Assembly: GCA_033283175.1 (NCBI GenBank)
Contig: JAWMQM010000001.1
Span: forward strand, 1 to 64,000
Reading direction: 5' to 3'
Length of the DNA stretch: 64,000 nt
From: Pseudomaricurvus sp033283175
Lineage (GTDB): Bacteria > Pseudomonadota > Gammaproteobacteria > Pseudomonadales > Cellvibrionaceae
Shown: positions 8,722-15,957 of the stretch, piece by piece
How positions within the stretch are numbered: the stretch's first letter is position 1
How the letters are laid out: the number at the start of each line of letters is the position of its first letter
Made by a program: the position numbers and the translations under genes
The notes under the pieces: generated by a model
Told to the model about the DNA's origin: nothing
Seen by the model: only the letters and a program-made list of their open reading frames with translations
The model's database searches: none

Positions 8722-9759
8722 TCAGGCCTCGGCCTCTTCAGCTTCTGCTACTGCAGCCTGCTTGGAAGTCGGCGGCGGCAACAGCTCAGCACGAATACTC
8801 GCCTCAATGGTCTGGGCAATCTGCGGATTCTCCTGCAGGAATCTCACCACGTTGTTTTTACCCTGGCCTATCTTGTCGCCCTGATAGCTGTACCAGGCAC
8901 CGGCTTTTTCCACCAGACCCAGCTTGACACCAAAATCGATCACCTCGCCCAGGCGGTTAATGCCCTGGCCGTAGAGGATCTGGAACTCTGTCTGGGTAAA
9001 GGGCGGTGCCACCTTGTTCTTGACCACCTTGACCCGGGTCTCGGAGCCAGTCACTTCGTCGCCGTCCTTCACAGAACCGATACGACGGATATCCAGACGT
9101 ACAGAGGCGTAGAATTTCAAGGCATTACCACCAGTGGTGGTTTCAGGGTTACCGAACATAACGCCGATCTTCATACGGATCTGGTTAATGAAGATCGCCA
9201 GACAGTTGGCATTCTTGATATTACCGGTGATCTTACGCAGGGCCTGTGACATCAGGCGGGCCTGCAGGCCCACGTGGTGGTCGCCCATCTCCCCTTCAAT
9301 TTCTGCCTTGGGTGTCAGTGCCGCCACCGAGTCTACCACCAGCACATCAATGGCTCCGGAGCGCACCAGCATGTCCGCCACTTCCAGGGCCTGCTCACCG
9401 GTATCCGGCTGGGAAACGATCAGGTCGTCCACATTGACACCAAGCTTTTCTGCGTAGATCGGGTCCAGGGCATGCTCGGCATCAATAAAGGCACAGGTGC
9501 CACCCGCCTTCTGGGCCTCGGCGATTACCTGCAGGGTAAGGGTGGTTTTACCGGAGGATTCCGGCCCGTAAATCTCGACAATACGGCCTTTCGGCAGGCC
9601 GCCGATGCCCAGGGCCACGTCCAGCCCCAGGGAACCGGTGGAGATCGCCGGAATACGCTCGCGCTCACGGTCACCCATGCGCATCACAGTGCCTTTGCCG
9701 AACTGACGTTCAATCTGTCCCAGTGCGGCCTGCAGAGCTTTTTCTTTATTCGGATCCAT
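8722..9759 (-). CDS. recA: Recombinase RecA
   Basis: 345 residues, full length. Walker A GPESSGKTT lies at about residues 66-74, followed by the core (VDSVAALTPKAEIEGEMGD, NQIRMKIGVMFGNPETTTGGNALKFYASVRLDIRR) and an acidic C-terminal tail (AAVAEAEEAEA). It forms ATP-dependent filaments on single-stranded DNA for strand exchange and triggers LexA self-cleavage. The leader contains LexA boxes, a -35/-10 pair and a triple 15-bp repeat, annotated separately. It is followed by recX and preceded by pncC on the same strand. Confidence 0.99.
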   Translation of the reverse strand: MDPNKEKALQAALGQIERQFGKGTVMRMGDRERERIPAISTGSLGLDVALGIGGLPKGRIVEIYGPESSGKTTLTLQVIAEAQKAGGTCAFIDAEHALDPIYAEKLGVNVDDLIVSQPDTGEQALEVADMLVRSGAIDVLVVDSVAALTPKAEIEGEMGDHHVGLQARLMSQALRKITGNIKNANCLAIFINQIRMKIGVMFGNPETTTGGNALKFYASVRLDIRRIGSVKDGDEVTGSETRVKVVKNKVAPPFTQTEFQILYGQGINRLGEVIDFGVKLGLVEKAGAWYSYQGDKIGQGKNNVVRFLQENPQIAQTIEASIRAELLPPPTSKQAAVAEAEEAEA

Positions 9760-9780
9760 GACTGACCTCGCGCGTCTTTA

Positions 9781-9825
9781 TCTTTTACTGAATCATCTTT
9801 TACTGAATCATCTTTTACTGAATCA
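9781..9825. repeat. Three tandem 15-bp repeats in the recA leader
   Basis: TCTTTTACTGAATCA occurs three times head to tail without mismatch, 21 bases upstream of the recA start codon. The array lies in the transcribed leader if the promoter near 9949-9977 is used. It is not an SD element and not part of a reading frame I can support. Confidence 0.95.
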
Positions 9826-9948
9826 CAAGCTGATTCGTGGCTGGTTTAATGTCTTGCTGCCTGCCGCGGTGCTGATTCATGCCTCGACAGCTACGCCAGG
9901 GCGTTAAATCAGATGAGCACCAGGGGCGTTTTTTGCAAGTATGGGGTC

Positions 9949-9977
9949 ATTGAAGCACAGAATTTTTTACTGTACAA
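9949..9977 (-). promoter_or_regulatory. Probable recA promoter
   Basis: On the minus strand TTGTAC (9977-9972) is separated by 17 bases from TTCAAT (9954-9949). The -35 element lies inside the LexA box at 9970-9985, so repressor binding would block polymerase. The leader would be about 180 bases. Confidence 0.55.
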
Positions 9978-9985
9978 GAAAACAG
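9970..9985. promoter_or_regulatory. LexA (SOS) box 1 of recA
   Basis: CTGTACAAGAAAACAG matches the gammaproteobacterial LexA consensus CTGT-N8-ACAG exactly. It overlaps the predicted -35 of recA. Confidence 0.85.
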
Positions 9986-9987
9986 TA

Positions 9988-10003
9988 CTATTTTTTTATA
10001 CAG
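9988..10003. promoter_or_regulatory. LexA box 2 of recA (one mismatch)
   Basis: Read on the minus strand the site is CTGTATAAAAAAATAG, one mismatch in the right half (ATAG for ACAG), with the AT-rich centre favoured by LexA. Its centre is 18 bp from box 1. It overlaps the stop codon of pncC. Confidence 0.6.
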
Positions 10004-10487
10004 TAGATTTCGACAGGTAGGCCAAGGCCCCCTGCAGAGCGTAAATTGTGGCCTGCTGGCGTACCGCCTGTCGATCCCCATCGAAGTATTGCACCCCGGA
10101 ATGGATCCCTCCCTCACTACCCCAGGCGAACCAGACGGTCCCCACCGGCTTGTCGGCCGTACCCCCATCCGGGCCGGCGACACCACTGGTGGCCAGGGCC
10201 AGGTCCGCGCCCCGGGCCAGAACCCCGGCCACCATGGCCTCCACCACCGGCTGGCTGACCGCCCCATGCTGCCGGAGCAGATCGGCAGGCACCTGCAGCA
10301 GCCGCTCCTTACTGGCATTGGCATAGGTGACCAGGCCCTCGTCAAACCAGCCCGAGCTGCCGGCAATATCAGTGATGGCCGCTGCCACCATGCCGCCGGT
10401 GCAGGACTCCGCCGTGCCTACGCGCCAATGCCGCTGCAACAGTTCCATGCCCAATTGGTGGGCCAAAGTCCGGGGATCAAAATTCAT
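9996..10487 (-). CDS. pncC: Nicotinamide-nucleotide amidohydrolase (CinA C-terminal domain, PncC)
   Basis: 163 residues from ATG 10487 (MNFDPRTLAHQLG). An in-frame extension to 10544 adds residues unlike the family. It carries the PncC signature GTAESCTGGMVAAAITDIAG and the later ALATSGVAGPDGGTADKPVGTVWFAW. It is the stand-alone amidohydrolase, without the N-terminal MoeA-like domain of long CinA proteins. It converts NMN to nicotinate mononucleotide in pyridine-nucleotide recycling. In many gammaproteobacteria it sits between mutS and recA; here mutS is 7.4 kb away because the signalling cassette lies between them. Confidence 0.95.
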   Translation of the reverse strand: MNFDPRTLAHQLGMELLQRHWRVGTAESCTGGMVAAAITDIAGSSGWFDEGLVTYANASKERLLQVPADLLRQHGAVSQPVVEAMVAGVLARGADLALATSGVAGPDGGTADKPVGTVWFAWGSEGGIHSGVQYFDGDRQAVRQQATIYALQGALAYLSKSTV

Positions 10488-11084
10488 GGGGTAGGTCGCC
10501 TCAAAGCCAGTGTTTATGATGCGCGAAGGCTGGCGCAGGAACAAGTCGGCTCAGTCGCAACGAGGCTCAGGATTATCACAGGCGGCGCCGCCGAACAGGC
10601 TCTCTCCAGGGGAAGCCAACAGTGACCACCAAGCAGAGACGCCATCCGAGCAGATTCAAGGGCTGCAGCTTCCTGACCGGTACCCGCAGAGAGCGACGCC
10701 GGGGGATCACTGCGAGGCTCCGGCACTGAAATTCCATCACTCTGCCTGCAACCGAAACTGTAAGCAGAGAGACGCTACTGCTAACCACGTCATTGATTCT
10801 GCCCCACCATCCGCTGCCTGTTCCCACGCAGAACTGCGACATCAGACCGAGATCAAAAAAGCCTTCAAAGTCCGCGCTTTGCCATGGAATCACTACAGTT
10901 GATCCGTTACACTCGAGTGACACTCAAGTGGTGAAAAACGAAAGCGGAAAATGTCTGCGACCGCGGTAACCAGCGACTGAATCAGCAGCGCACCGGATAC
11001 TGAAACCAACAACCGTCAGGCTACCGCCAAGCGCATCACTGCATAATAATGATTGCCGGACTCACTACCCGCCAGGAGCATCCC
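10488..11084. other. Gene-poor 597-bp stretch between pncC and the Roadblock gene
   Basis: Short open frames exist on both strands but none has a ribosome-binding site, family resemblance or sensible composition. The only structured element I see is the tandem dyad at 10910-10930. Promoters for the plus-strand Roadblock gene and for pncC must lie here. Confidence 0.6.
10910..10930. promoter_or_regulatory. Two adjacent 10-bp dyads, possible operator
   Basis: CACTCGAGTG (a perfect palindrome, 10910-10919) and CACTCAAGTG (10921-10930) are separated by one base, an 11-bp register equal to one helical turn. They lie about 155 bp upstream of the Roadblock start codon. A DNA-binding protein binding co-operatively on one DNA face is inferred; no regulator is identified. 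Confidence 0.4.
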
Positions 11085-11441
11085 TTGTCGGAAGGTATTG
11101 AAAACTTACTGAAAGAGCTGCACGACTCCTGCCCTGAAATCCTGATCTCCATGGTGACCAGTAAGGATGGTTTCGCCATCTCGCACCGCGGAAATATTTC
11201 TGATCCGGATCTGTTCGGGGCCTACTTCGCCGAATTGCAACGGCTGTGCGAACAGGTCATTAATGAGGTGGACTATCACAACGTCAAGGAGATATTTGTC
11301 CGCTCCGACAGCGGCTGCGTCTGCCTGCTTCCCATTGAGGACAAAGGCTACCTGGCTTGCATGTCGACCCCACAGATCAACTCCACCAAGCTGCAGTTAT
11401 TAACACTGAAAACCATTAACCGGGTGATACGCTACTTCTAG
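11085..11441 (+). CDS. Roadblock/LC7-domain protein
   Basis: 118 residues from TTG 11085, chosen because AGGAG (11074-11078) precedes it by six bases. The upstream in-frame ATG at 11049 has no SD. The fold pattern is Roadblock: an N-terminal helix (GIENLLKELHDSCPEI), strand-turn-strand (LISMVTSKDGFAISHRG), a long helix (LFGAYFAELQRLCEQVINEV), a strand with FVRSDSGCVCLLPI, and a C-terminal helix (TKLQLLTLKTINRVIRYF). Roadblock proteins form dimers that bind Ras-like or MglA-like GTPases as GAP or regulatory partners. It lies on the opposite strand from, and converges on, the remaining cassette genes. The GTPase at 15958-16491 is the likely partner by inference. Confidence 0.8.
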   Translation: MSEGIENLLKELHDSCPEILISMVTSKDGFAISHRGNISDPDLFGAYFAELQRLCEQVINEVDYHNVKEIFVRSDSGCVCLLPIEDKGYLACMSTPQINSTKLQLLTLKTINRVIRYF

Positions 11442-11521
11442 GATCCATCTATGACCCCGGTGTCCCCAAAGGCGACTCCGGTTATGGCTCTCCAACGCCT
11501 TGCCGGATACCGGCACAGCTC

Positions 11522-13135
11522 TCAGGCGTCAGCCACTGCCGCCTTGTCGTGACATGCCGGACAATAGATTTGTCCGGTACGCAGGTGAAACATAACCCGC
11601 GTCCCCTTATCCACGAACTCTTCGCACGCATCGCACACCGAACCTTCATCCAGGGTTTCGTAGTCGAACCCTCCGGCGGGTTGATAGATATCACCCACCT
11701 TACGCCCCCGGGGAGCAGTTTTGACGATATCCGTGCGATAGTACTCTTCGTAGGGAAGCCACAACGCCACCATCTCTTCAGAGAGGCCGTGCTTCCGCAT
11801 AAAGCCGAGCAGCAACCGCAAACGGTGATCGTAAACTTCATTGGGAATCACCATCCAGTGATGGGCATTGCGGGGACGATCGCCGAAGTAACACTTCTCA
11901 CCAGTGAACAGCTGCTTGTAAAAGCTGTACACCTTCTCTTTCGAGCGCTGTTTGGTGAACTTCTGAAAATAGGGCGCCATGATCTCGTCTTCGAAAATCG
12001 CATCGTAGAAATCATCAATGATGGTTTTCAACAGATCACCGCCCGCCTGCAACCGCTGCCACAATGGCTCGCAGGGTGCCGGCCAGGGGCGTTCCTCCCC
12101 GATGCCGTACCCATCGGAGGGGGATGCTGTCCCCGCCTCGCCCGGCAACGGCCTGCCATCACTGGCATCATCACCGGGATGGCGTTCAAAGGGGTCGGAA
12201 ACGATGCGTAACCGGCTAAAGCCCCAACCCACCAACACCGATTGCAAGGTGCCGACCTGCTCCGGGTTGCCACACAGAAATACGTGGGGCGAGATTCCCA
12301 TACCGGACGCTGTCATAACAGCACCCGCCAAGCGGTCAACAACGGGGGAAGTCAGCTCCGGCTCCACCAGGAACTGGACCGCCAGCTCCGGATGCATCTG
12401 CGCGAGAGTTTCAAGCTCCGCTTGTAAATAGAGGTCGGCGGGCCGTTTCACCACATGAGTCAGGCGGATTTTCCGGTTGCAGCCGACCTGGTTTTGGTAA
12501 AGCGCCTCACGCGCGATACCCATAACGGAAGACAAGCCAACACCAAAGGCAATCAGGTGCAGGTTTTCCATATCGGCCCTGAGAAAGCTGTTGCCCATTG
12601 CCTGGGAGATGGTCAGTTCACTCCCCTCCTCCACCTCACTGGCCAGCCAGGAGCTTACCTTGCCCCTGGCGATAACCCGGATATGCAATTCAATGTAAGG
12701 TGTATCGTCAGGAGTGGATGCGATGGAGTAGGCACGCCAGGCTCCGTCCGGGTGAAATAGGTGAACAAATTGCCCCGCCTCCCACGACATATTTCTGTAA
12801 GGCTCCAGCAGCAATCGCAGGATCGTGGGCGCCACCAGGGTCTTTTCTACGACAGCGGCAGTCACCGTAATGTCACCGGACTGAGGCGGCCCAAAGCTCA
12901 ACCCGGTAAACGGCGAGGTCCGGCAAGGAAGGAAATACCCCTTGCCTATCAGGTCTTGCGCAAGCGCACCGGTAAACAGCGCATTGGAGGGTTGGTCTGC
13001 CTTGCACATACAACCATTGCATACACCGTTCTTGCAGGAGTAGTTCACCCCCACTCCGTGACGCAACAGTGCCTCCAGCGCCGTTTCCCCCTCACGACAG
13101 GTATACACCTGACCGTCGTAAGTTAACTCTTTCAT
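11522..13135 (-). CDS. Ferredoxin / flavin reductase / truncated-globin / zinc-ribbon fusion protein
   Basis: 537 residues with four modules. Residues 1-85 form a plant-type 2Fe-2S ferredoxin with C34, C39, C42 and C71. Residues about 90-320 form a ferredoxin-NADP reductase-like unit with FAD motif RAYS (134-137), a nucleotide-binding GVGLSS region (198-203), CGNP (288-291) and the closing FERHP. Residues about 350-475 resemble a truncated haemoglobin: FYDAIFEDEIMAPYF carries a B10-like Tyr377, and a proximal-His-like pair (H425/H426) sits in NAHHWMVIP. Residues 500-530 hold two CxxC pairs (501/504 and 525/528) that could bind zinc. Known flavohaemoglobins have the globin first and no ferredoxin, so this order is unusual. 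NO, O2 or peroxide chemistry, or redox sensing, is inferred. It is the last gene of the minus-strand cassette. Confidence 0.85.
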   Translation of the reverse strand: MKELTYDGQVYTCREGETALEALLRHGVGVNYSCKNGVCNGCMCKADQPSNALFTGALAQDLIGKGYFLPCRTSPFTGLSFGPPQSGDITVTAAVVEKTLVAPTILRLLLEPYRNMSWEAGQFVHLFHPDGAWRAYSIASTPDDTPYIELHIRVIARGKVSSWLASEVEEGSELTISQAMGNSFLRADMENLHLIAFGVGLSSVMGIAREALYQNQVGCNRKIRLTHVVKRPADLYLQAELETLAQMHPELAVQFLVEPELTSPVVDRLAGAVMTASGMGISPHVFLCGNPEQVGTLQSVLVGWGFSRLRIVSDPFERHPGDDASDGRPLPGEAGTASPSDGYGIGEERPWPAPCEPLWQRLQAGGDLLKTIIDDFYDAIFEDEIMAPYFQKFTKQRSKEKVYSFYKQLFTGEKCYFGDRPRNAHHWMVIPNEVYDHRLRLLLGFMRKHGLSEEMVALWLPYEEYYRTDIVKTAPRGRKVGDIYQPAGGFDYETLDEGSVCDACEEFVDKGTRVMFHLRTGQIYCPACHDKAAVADA

Positions 13136-13377
13136 TTTCGATTACACCTTTAATTCACGGCACCTGCTACGGCCCTGGCCATGCAAGCAGAGTAACTGGA
13201 GAGGTAGCGACACCGTATTGGCGATCGGGACGCCGATCCCGCAGGGGCCTGGCGCAGCCACGGGAACAACGACAAGGTCAGGTCCGGCAGGGTTGCCCCG
13301 TGCCCAATCAGACGGTCACAGTTCAGCAGGAAGCCTTCCTGCGTGCAGCACCAGCACGGAATGGACGCTGGTCTTGT

Positions 13378-13758
13378 TTATTTAAAGAATGGCTGCAGCC
13401 TGGCGACACAATTTTTGGTATTGATGAGGATCTTGCCCAGATTAGCCTTGGGTCTCGCCGCTATAGCCAATACCGCCTCTGAAGAGACGTAGTTGAGCAG
13501 CATCATCCCTTCGGTTCCAATCACCATGACCTGACGCATCTTGCCAATGTGGATCTCCTCGATCGTGCGGTTGGCAAGGGCCAGCAACGATGCACTCATT
13601 GCCGCATAGCGATCGCTGTCGATATTGTCATTCAGCGCCGACGCCAAAGGAAAACCATCGGTACTGATCACCACGGACGCTTCAATCTCCCCATCAGATG
13701 ACCCATTCAGACTGCGCAGTACGGAACGGATTTGCGACGCGTTGGATTCGATATTCAT
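13378..13758 (-). CDS. Roadblock/LC7-domain protein (MglB-like)
   Basis: 126 residues. This is the clearest Roadblock protein of the cassette: QIRSVLRSLNGSSDGEIEASVVISTDGFPLASAL, then a helix (RYAAMSASLLALANRTIEEI), strands with RQVMVIGTEGMMLLNYV, and a final helix. The VISTDGFPLAS stretch and the small-residue-rich central helix are typical of MglB-type GTPase regulators. It lies 62 bases downstream of a second Roadblock-like gene on the same strand, with the GTPase further upstream, so a GTPase-activating or scaffold role is inferred. Confidence 0.87.
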   Translation of the reverse strand: MNIESNASQIRSVLRSLNGSSDGEIEASVVISTDGFPLASALNDNIDSDRYAAMSASLLALANRTIEEIHIGKMRQVMVIGTEGMMLLNYVSSEAVLAIAARPKANLGKILINTKNCVARLQPFFK

Positions 13759-13820
13759 CGAAACTTGCTCTCCTGAAAATCAGCAGGGCCACAGCCCCCC
13801 CAAGGGCTGTGGCCAGTCAA

Positions 13821-14228
13821 TCAAAGTGCGTTTTCCAGAATTGGAAGCTGACTGCGGGACTTGGTCAGCACCATGCCAAGGTTGGCGGACAGGCGGCAGA
13901 CAAAGCAGACCACATGATCCGGATCTTTCTTGCTGCGGATAAACACGTGAATCAGGTTCTCGGAGTTGACGATCACTTCCTTAAAGTAGTGATAGCCGTC
14001 ATCCACCAGCCCGCGAGCCCGCTTAAACAACTGCTCAATACTGGACACATTGGGCCCCTGGAAAAGATCGTGGGTGGCGGCGGCCAGCAGGTCCAGCACT
14101 TCGCTGGGGTGGGAGTCCACAGTTTTCACTCCCAGCAACATGCCACTGCCTACATCGACATAACCTGCGGCCAGACATTCCGGTACAGCGGCAATCGCTT
14201 TTGCCAATGCATCATCTAAAGTTCCCAT
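13821..14228 (-). CDS. Roadblock-like protein
   Basis: 135 residues. The N-terminal helix (TLDDALAKAIAAVPECLAAG) runs into a strand-turn (YVDVGSGMLLGVKTVD). A long helical region (SEVLDLLAAATHDLFQG) and a strand pair (HYFKEVIVNSENLIHVFIRS...DHVVCFVCR) follow, with a C-terminal helix. This matches the Roadblock/LC7 layout, although similarity is weaker than for the neighbouring gene. It may form a heterodimer with that neighbour (inference). It lies between the 63-residue protein gene and the MglB-like gene. Confidence 0.7.
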   Translation of the reverse strand: MGTLDDALAKAIAAVPECLAAGYVDVGSGMLLGVKTVDSHPSEVLDLLAAATHDLFQGPNVSSIEQLFKRARGLVDDGYHYFKEVIVNSENLIHVFIRSKKDPDHVVCFVCRLSANLGMVLTKSRSQLPILENAL

Positions 14229-14276
14229 TTACGGCTACCTCATAAAGTTTCAAGTTGATTTTTTAGTTGGTTATTT

Positions 14277-14290
14277 CCCCGCATGCGGGG
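14277..14290. promoter_or_regulatory. Palindrome upstream of the Roadblock-like gene
   Basis: CCCCGCATGCGGGG is a perfect 14-bp palindrome 49 bases before the start codon of the gene at 13821-14228, in the 215-bp gap that splits the minus-strand cassette. It could fold as an mRNA hairpin (processing or attenuation) or be a binding site. No U-run follows. Confidence 0.4.
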
Positions 14291-14443
14291 TCGCCCCCTG
14301 CCTTCGGGTAAATTCTGCTATGGCCCGCCATCAGGCTGGCATCGTTCTTGTCCGGACGTTGGGTTCCGCACCGTCCAGCCATCACTTTAATAATCCGCAT
14401 GCCCTGCGCAGGGCACCGCTATCGCTGCAACTTCGTCTTCAGG

Positions 14444-14635
14444 CTAGTTGCTGGCAATTTGCGCGTCTTTGATCTCTGTCGTCATTTGGTCAATTTCCGC
14501 GACCACGCTTGTCGTCGTCAATGGCTCGGAGAACGTGCCCTCTGTCAGAAAGGAAGCAAGCAGTTCCCGCAGCGCGCTATCACTTTTTTCAGGACTGCCC
14601 TGCAGCCCGTTTTCCCGCAATAGCCTGTTAAGCAT
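14444..14635 (-). CDS. 63-residue protein of unknown function, translationally coupled to the ABC-phosphatase
   Basis: The gene starts inside the end of the ABC-phosphatase gene (8-base overlap, ATG within GCATGCTTAA), a strong sign that it is translated. The product is small, acidic and probably helical: SALRELLASFLTEGTF followed by a T/E-rich region ending in MTTEIKDAQIASN. No signal peptide, membrane segment or known motif is visible. A small partner or inhibitor of the upstream fusion enzyme is possible but unproven. Confidence 0.6.
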   Translation of the reverse strand: MLNRLLRENGLQGSPEKSDSALRELLASFLTEGTFSEPLTTTSVVAEIDQMTTEIKDAQIASN

Positions 14636-15956
14636 GCTCTACCTCTTCGCCTCGTACGTACTGACAAAATTGCTCCAGAAAATTGACCTGCTCCCGGGAT
14701 TGAACCCAGCGAGGCTCGATTTTTCTGGCGGTTTCCAAAGCCGTAATCGCGTCCACGCCCTGCCAGATCAGGTAGGCCGTCAGAACCGTCCCTGTCCGTC
14801 CCAGGCCTGCACGGCAATGCACGGCAACCACGTCACCGCCGGAGATCAACTCATCGATTTTGCGGCAGATGGTGGTTGCCAGTTCCACGCTGGGCGCGCG
14901 CATATCCGGTATCGGATACTGGCCGTGGCGAATGCCAAATTCGGCCAGCAGGTCTGTCTCTATGGCCGGTTCGTTGGGCGGCAGCTCGGTAAGACTCAAC
15001 AGGCAGGTAATGCCGACGCGCTTCAGTGCCGCCAGGTCATACGCGGTTTCATGGAAGACCCCCGGGCGTGGTGTGCCCGCCAACTGCCCCCGGTGCAGCC
15101 AGAGAAAATCCCTCGGCCCAAAGCTTTCACTTTTCCAGGCCGGCGCCGGCTTTGGCGCGATCACCTCATGCAGCAGCTCATCGTCCGGATTCACCTGCAC
15201 AGATCCCGGCGACGGCGACGGGCAGGAGCCGGTGCGGACAAACGTCTTGGCATCATCAGTCGCGGGCGCCGCAAAGAATTGCGCAGTGGGTACCATCTCC
15301 TTGATAACACCACCGGTCATCAGTGCTGTATTGCCACCGAGAGCCATCATCTGCGCCTGGTTATGCAGCGTAATCAGCACCGCCCGCTTACCGCTCTGGT
15401 AGCGGATATACTCCAGCAAACGCGCGGAGTCCTCCTCATTCAGGCCCGTCGTCGGCTCATCCAGGCAGATCATGCAGGGATTGCTGGCGCAGATGCGCAC
15501 AATGGAGAGATAGCGGCTGTCGGCGAAGTCCAGTTCCTGTACCGGGCGATAGAGCTTATCCACCAGTGCTGGCAGACCGGCGTCCTCCAGCAGGCGAATG
15601 GCCAGATCACGCTGATCGCTGAGTCCCAGGGTGCCTTTCTCGGGCAGGTCGTAGAGAACGTTCTGCAGGATATTGGATGTCAGCAGCCTGGCACTTTGCA
15701 TCACCATGGCCGGACTATCCCCTGCCCCAAGAGGAGCGCCGCAGTAGTGCGCCTCTCCCCAGGTCTGGATATTGGGGTTACTGGCATTGAAGCCGGCCAG
15801 GGTACGCAGCAAGGTGGATTTACCGGTGCCGGCCGGCCCGGCCAGACAGGTAATACCCGATTCAGAGATGGTCAGATTGACGTCGGCCAATATCACCCGC
15901 TCAAGCATCGACAGGCCAAAACCGGACAGCGACAAGATGGCACCACTCGCATCCAT
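14628..15956 (-). CDS. ABC-type ATPase fused to a dual-specificity (tyrosine-type) phosphatase
   Basis: 442 residues. Residues 1 to about 225 are an ABC ATPase without membrane segments: Walker A GPAGTGKST (40-48), Q-loop Q87, Walker B CMICLDEPTTG (161-171, E167) and H-loop H198. The LSGGQ signature is replaced by LDFADSRYLSIVRI (142-155). After a proline-rich linker, residues about 285-440 form a dual-specificity phosphatase. Its active-site loop is HCRAGLGRTG (380-389, nucleophile C381, R387), and D351 in PIPDMRAP is the likely general acid. Both active sites look intact except for the ABC signature. The start codon lies one base after the GTPase stop. I know of no described enzyme with this pairing. 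ATP-dependent control of a phosphatase acting on a partner in the same cassette is inferred. Confidence 0.88.
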   Translation of the reverse strand: MDASGAILSLSGFGLSMLERVILADVNLTISESGITCLAGPAGTGKSTLLRTLAGFNASNPNIQTWGEAHYCGAPLGAGDSPAMVMQSARLLTSNILQNVLYDLPEKGTLGLSDQRDLAIRLLEDAGLPALVDKLYRPVQELDFADSRYLSIVRICASNPCMICLDEPTTGLNEEDSARLLEYIRYQSGKRAVLITLHNQAQMMALGGNTALMTGGVIKEMVPTAQFFAAPATDDAKTFVRTGSCPSPSPGSVQVNPDDELLHEVIAPKPAPAWKSESFGPRDFLWLHRGQLAGTPRPGVFHETAYDLAALKRVGITCLLSLTELPPNEPAIETDLLAEFGIRHGQYPIPDMRAPSVELATTICRKIDELISGGDVVAVHCRAGLGRTGTVLTAYLIWQGVDAITALETARKIEPRWVQSREQVNFLEQFCQYVRGEEVEHA

Positions 15957-15957
15957 G

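Noticed and set aside
10576..10923. 115-codon minus-strand frame upstream of pncC
   Set aside because: No ribosome-binding site or family pattern, and overlapping frames on the other strand are equally open.
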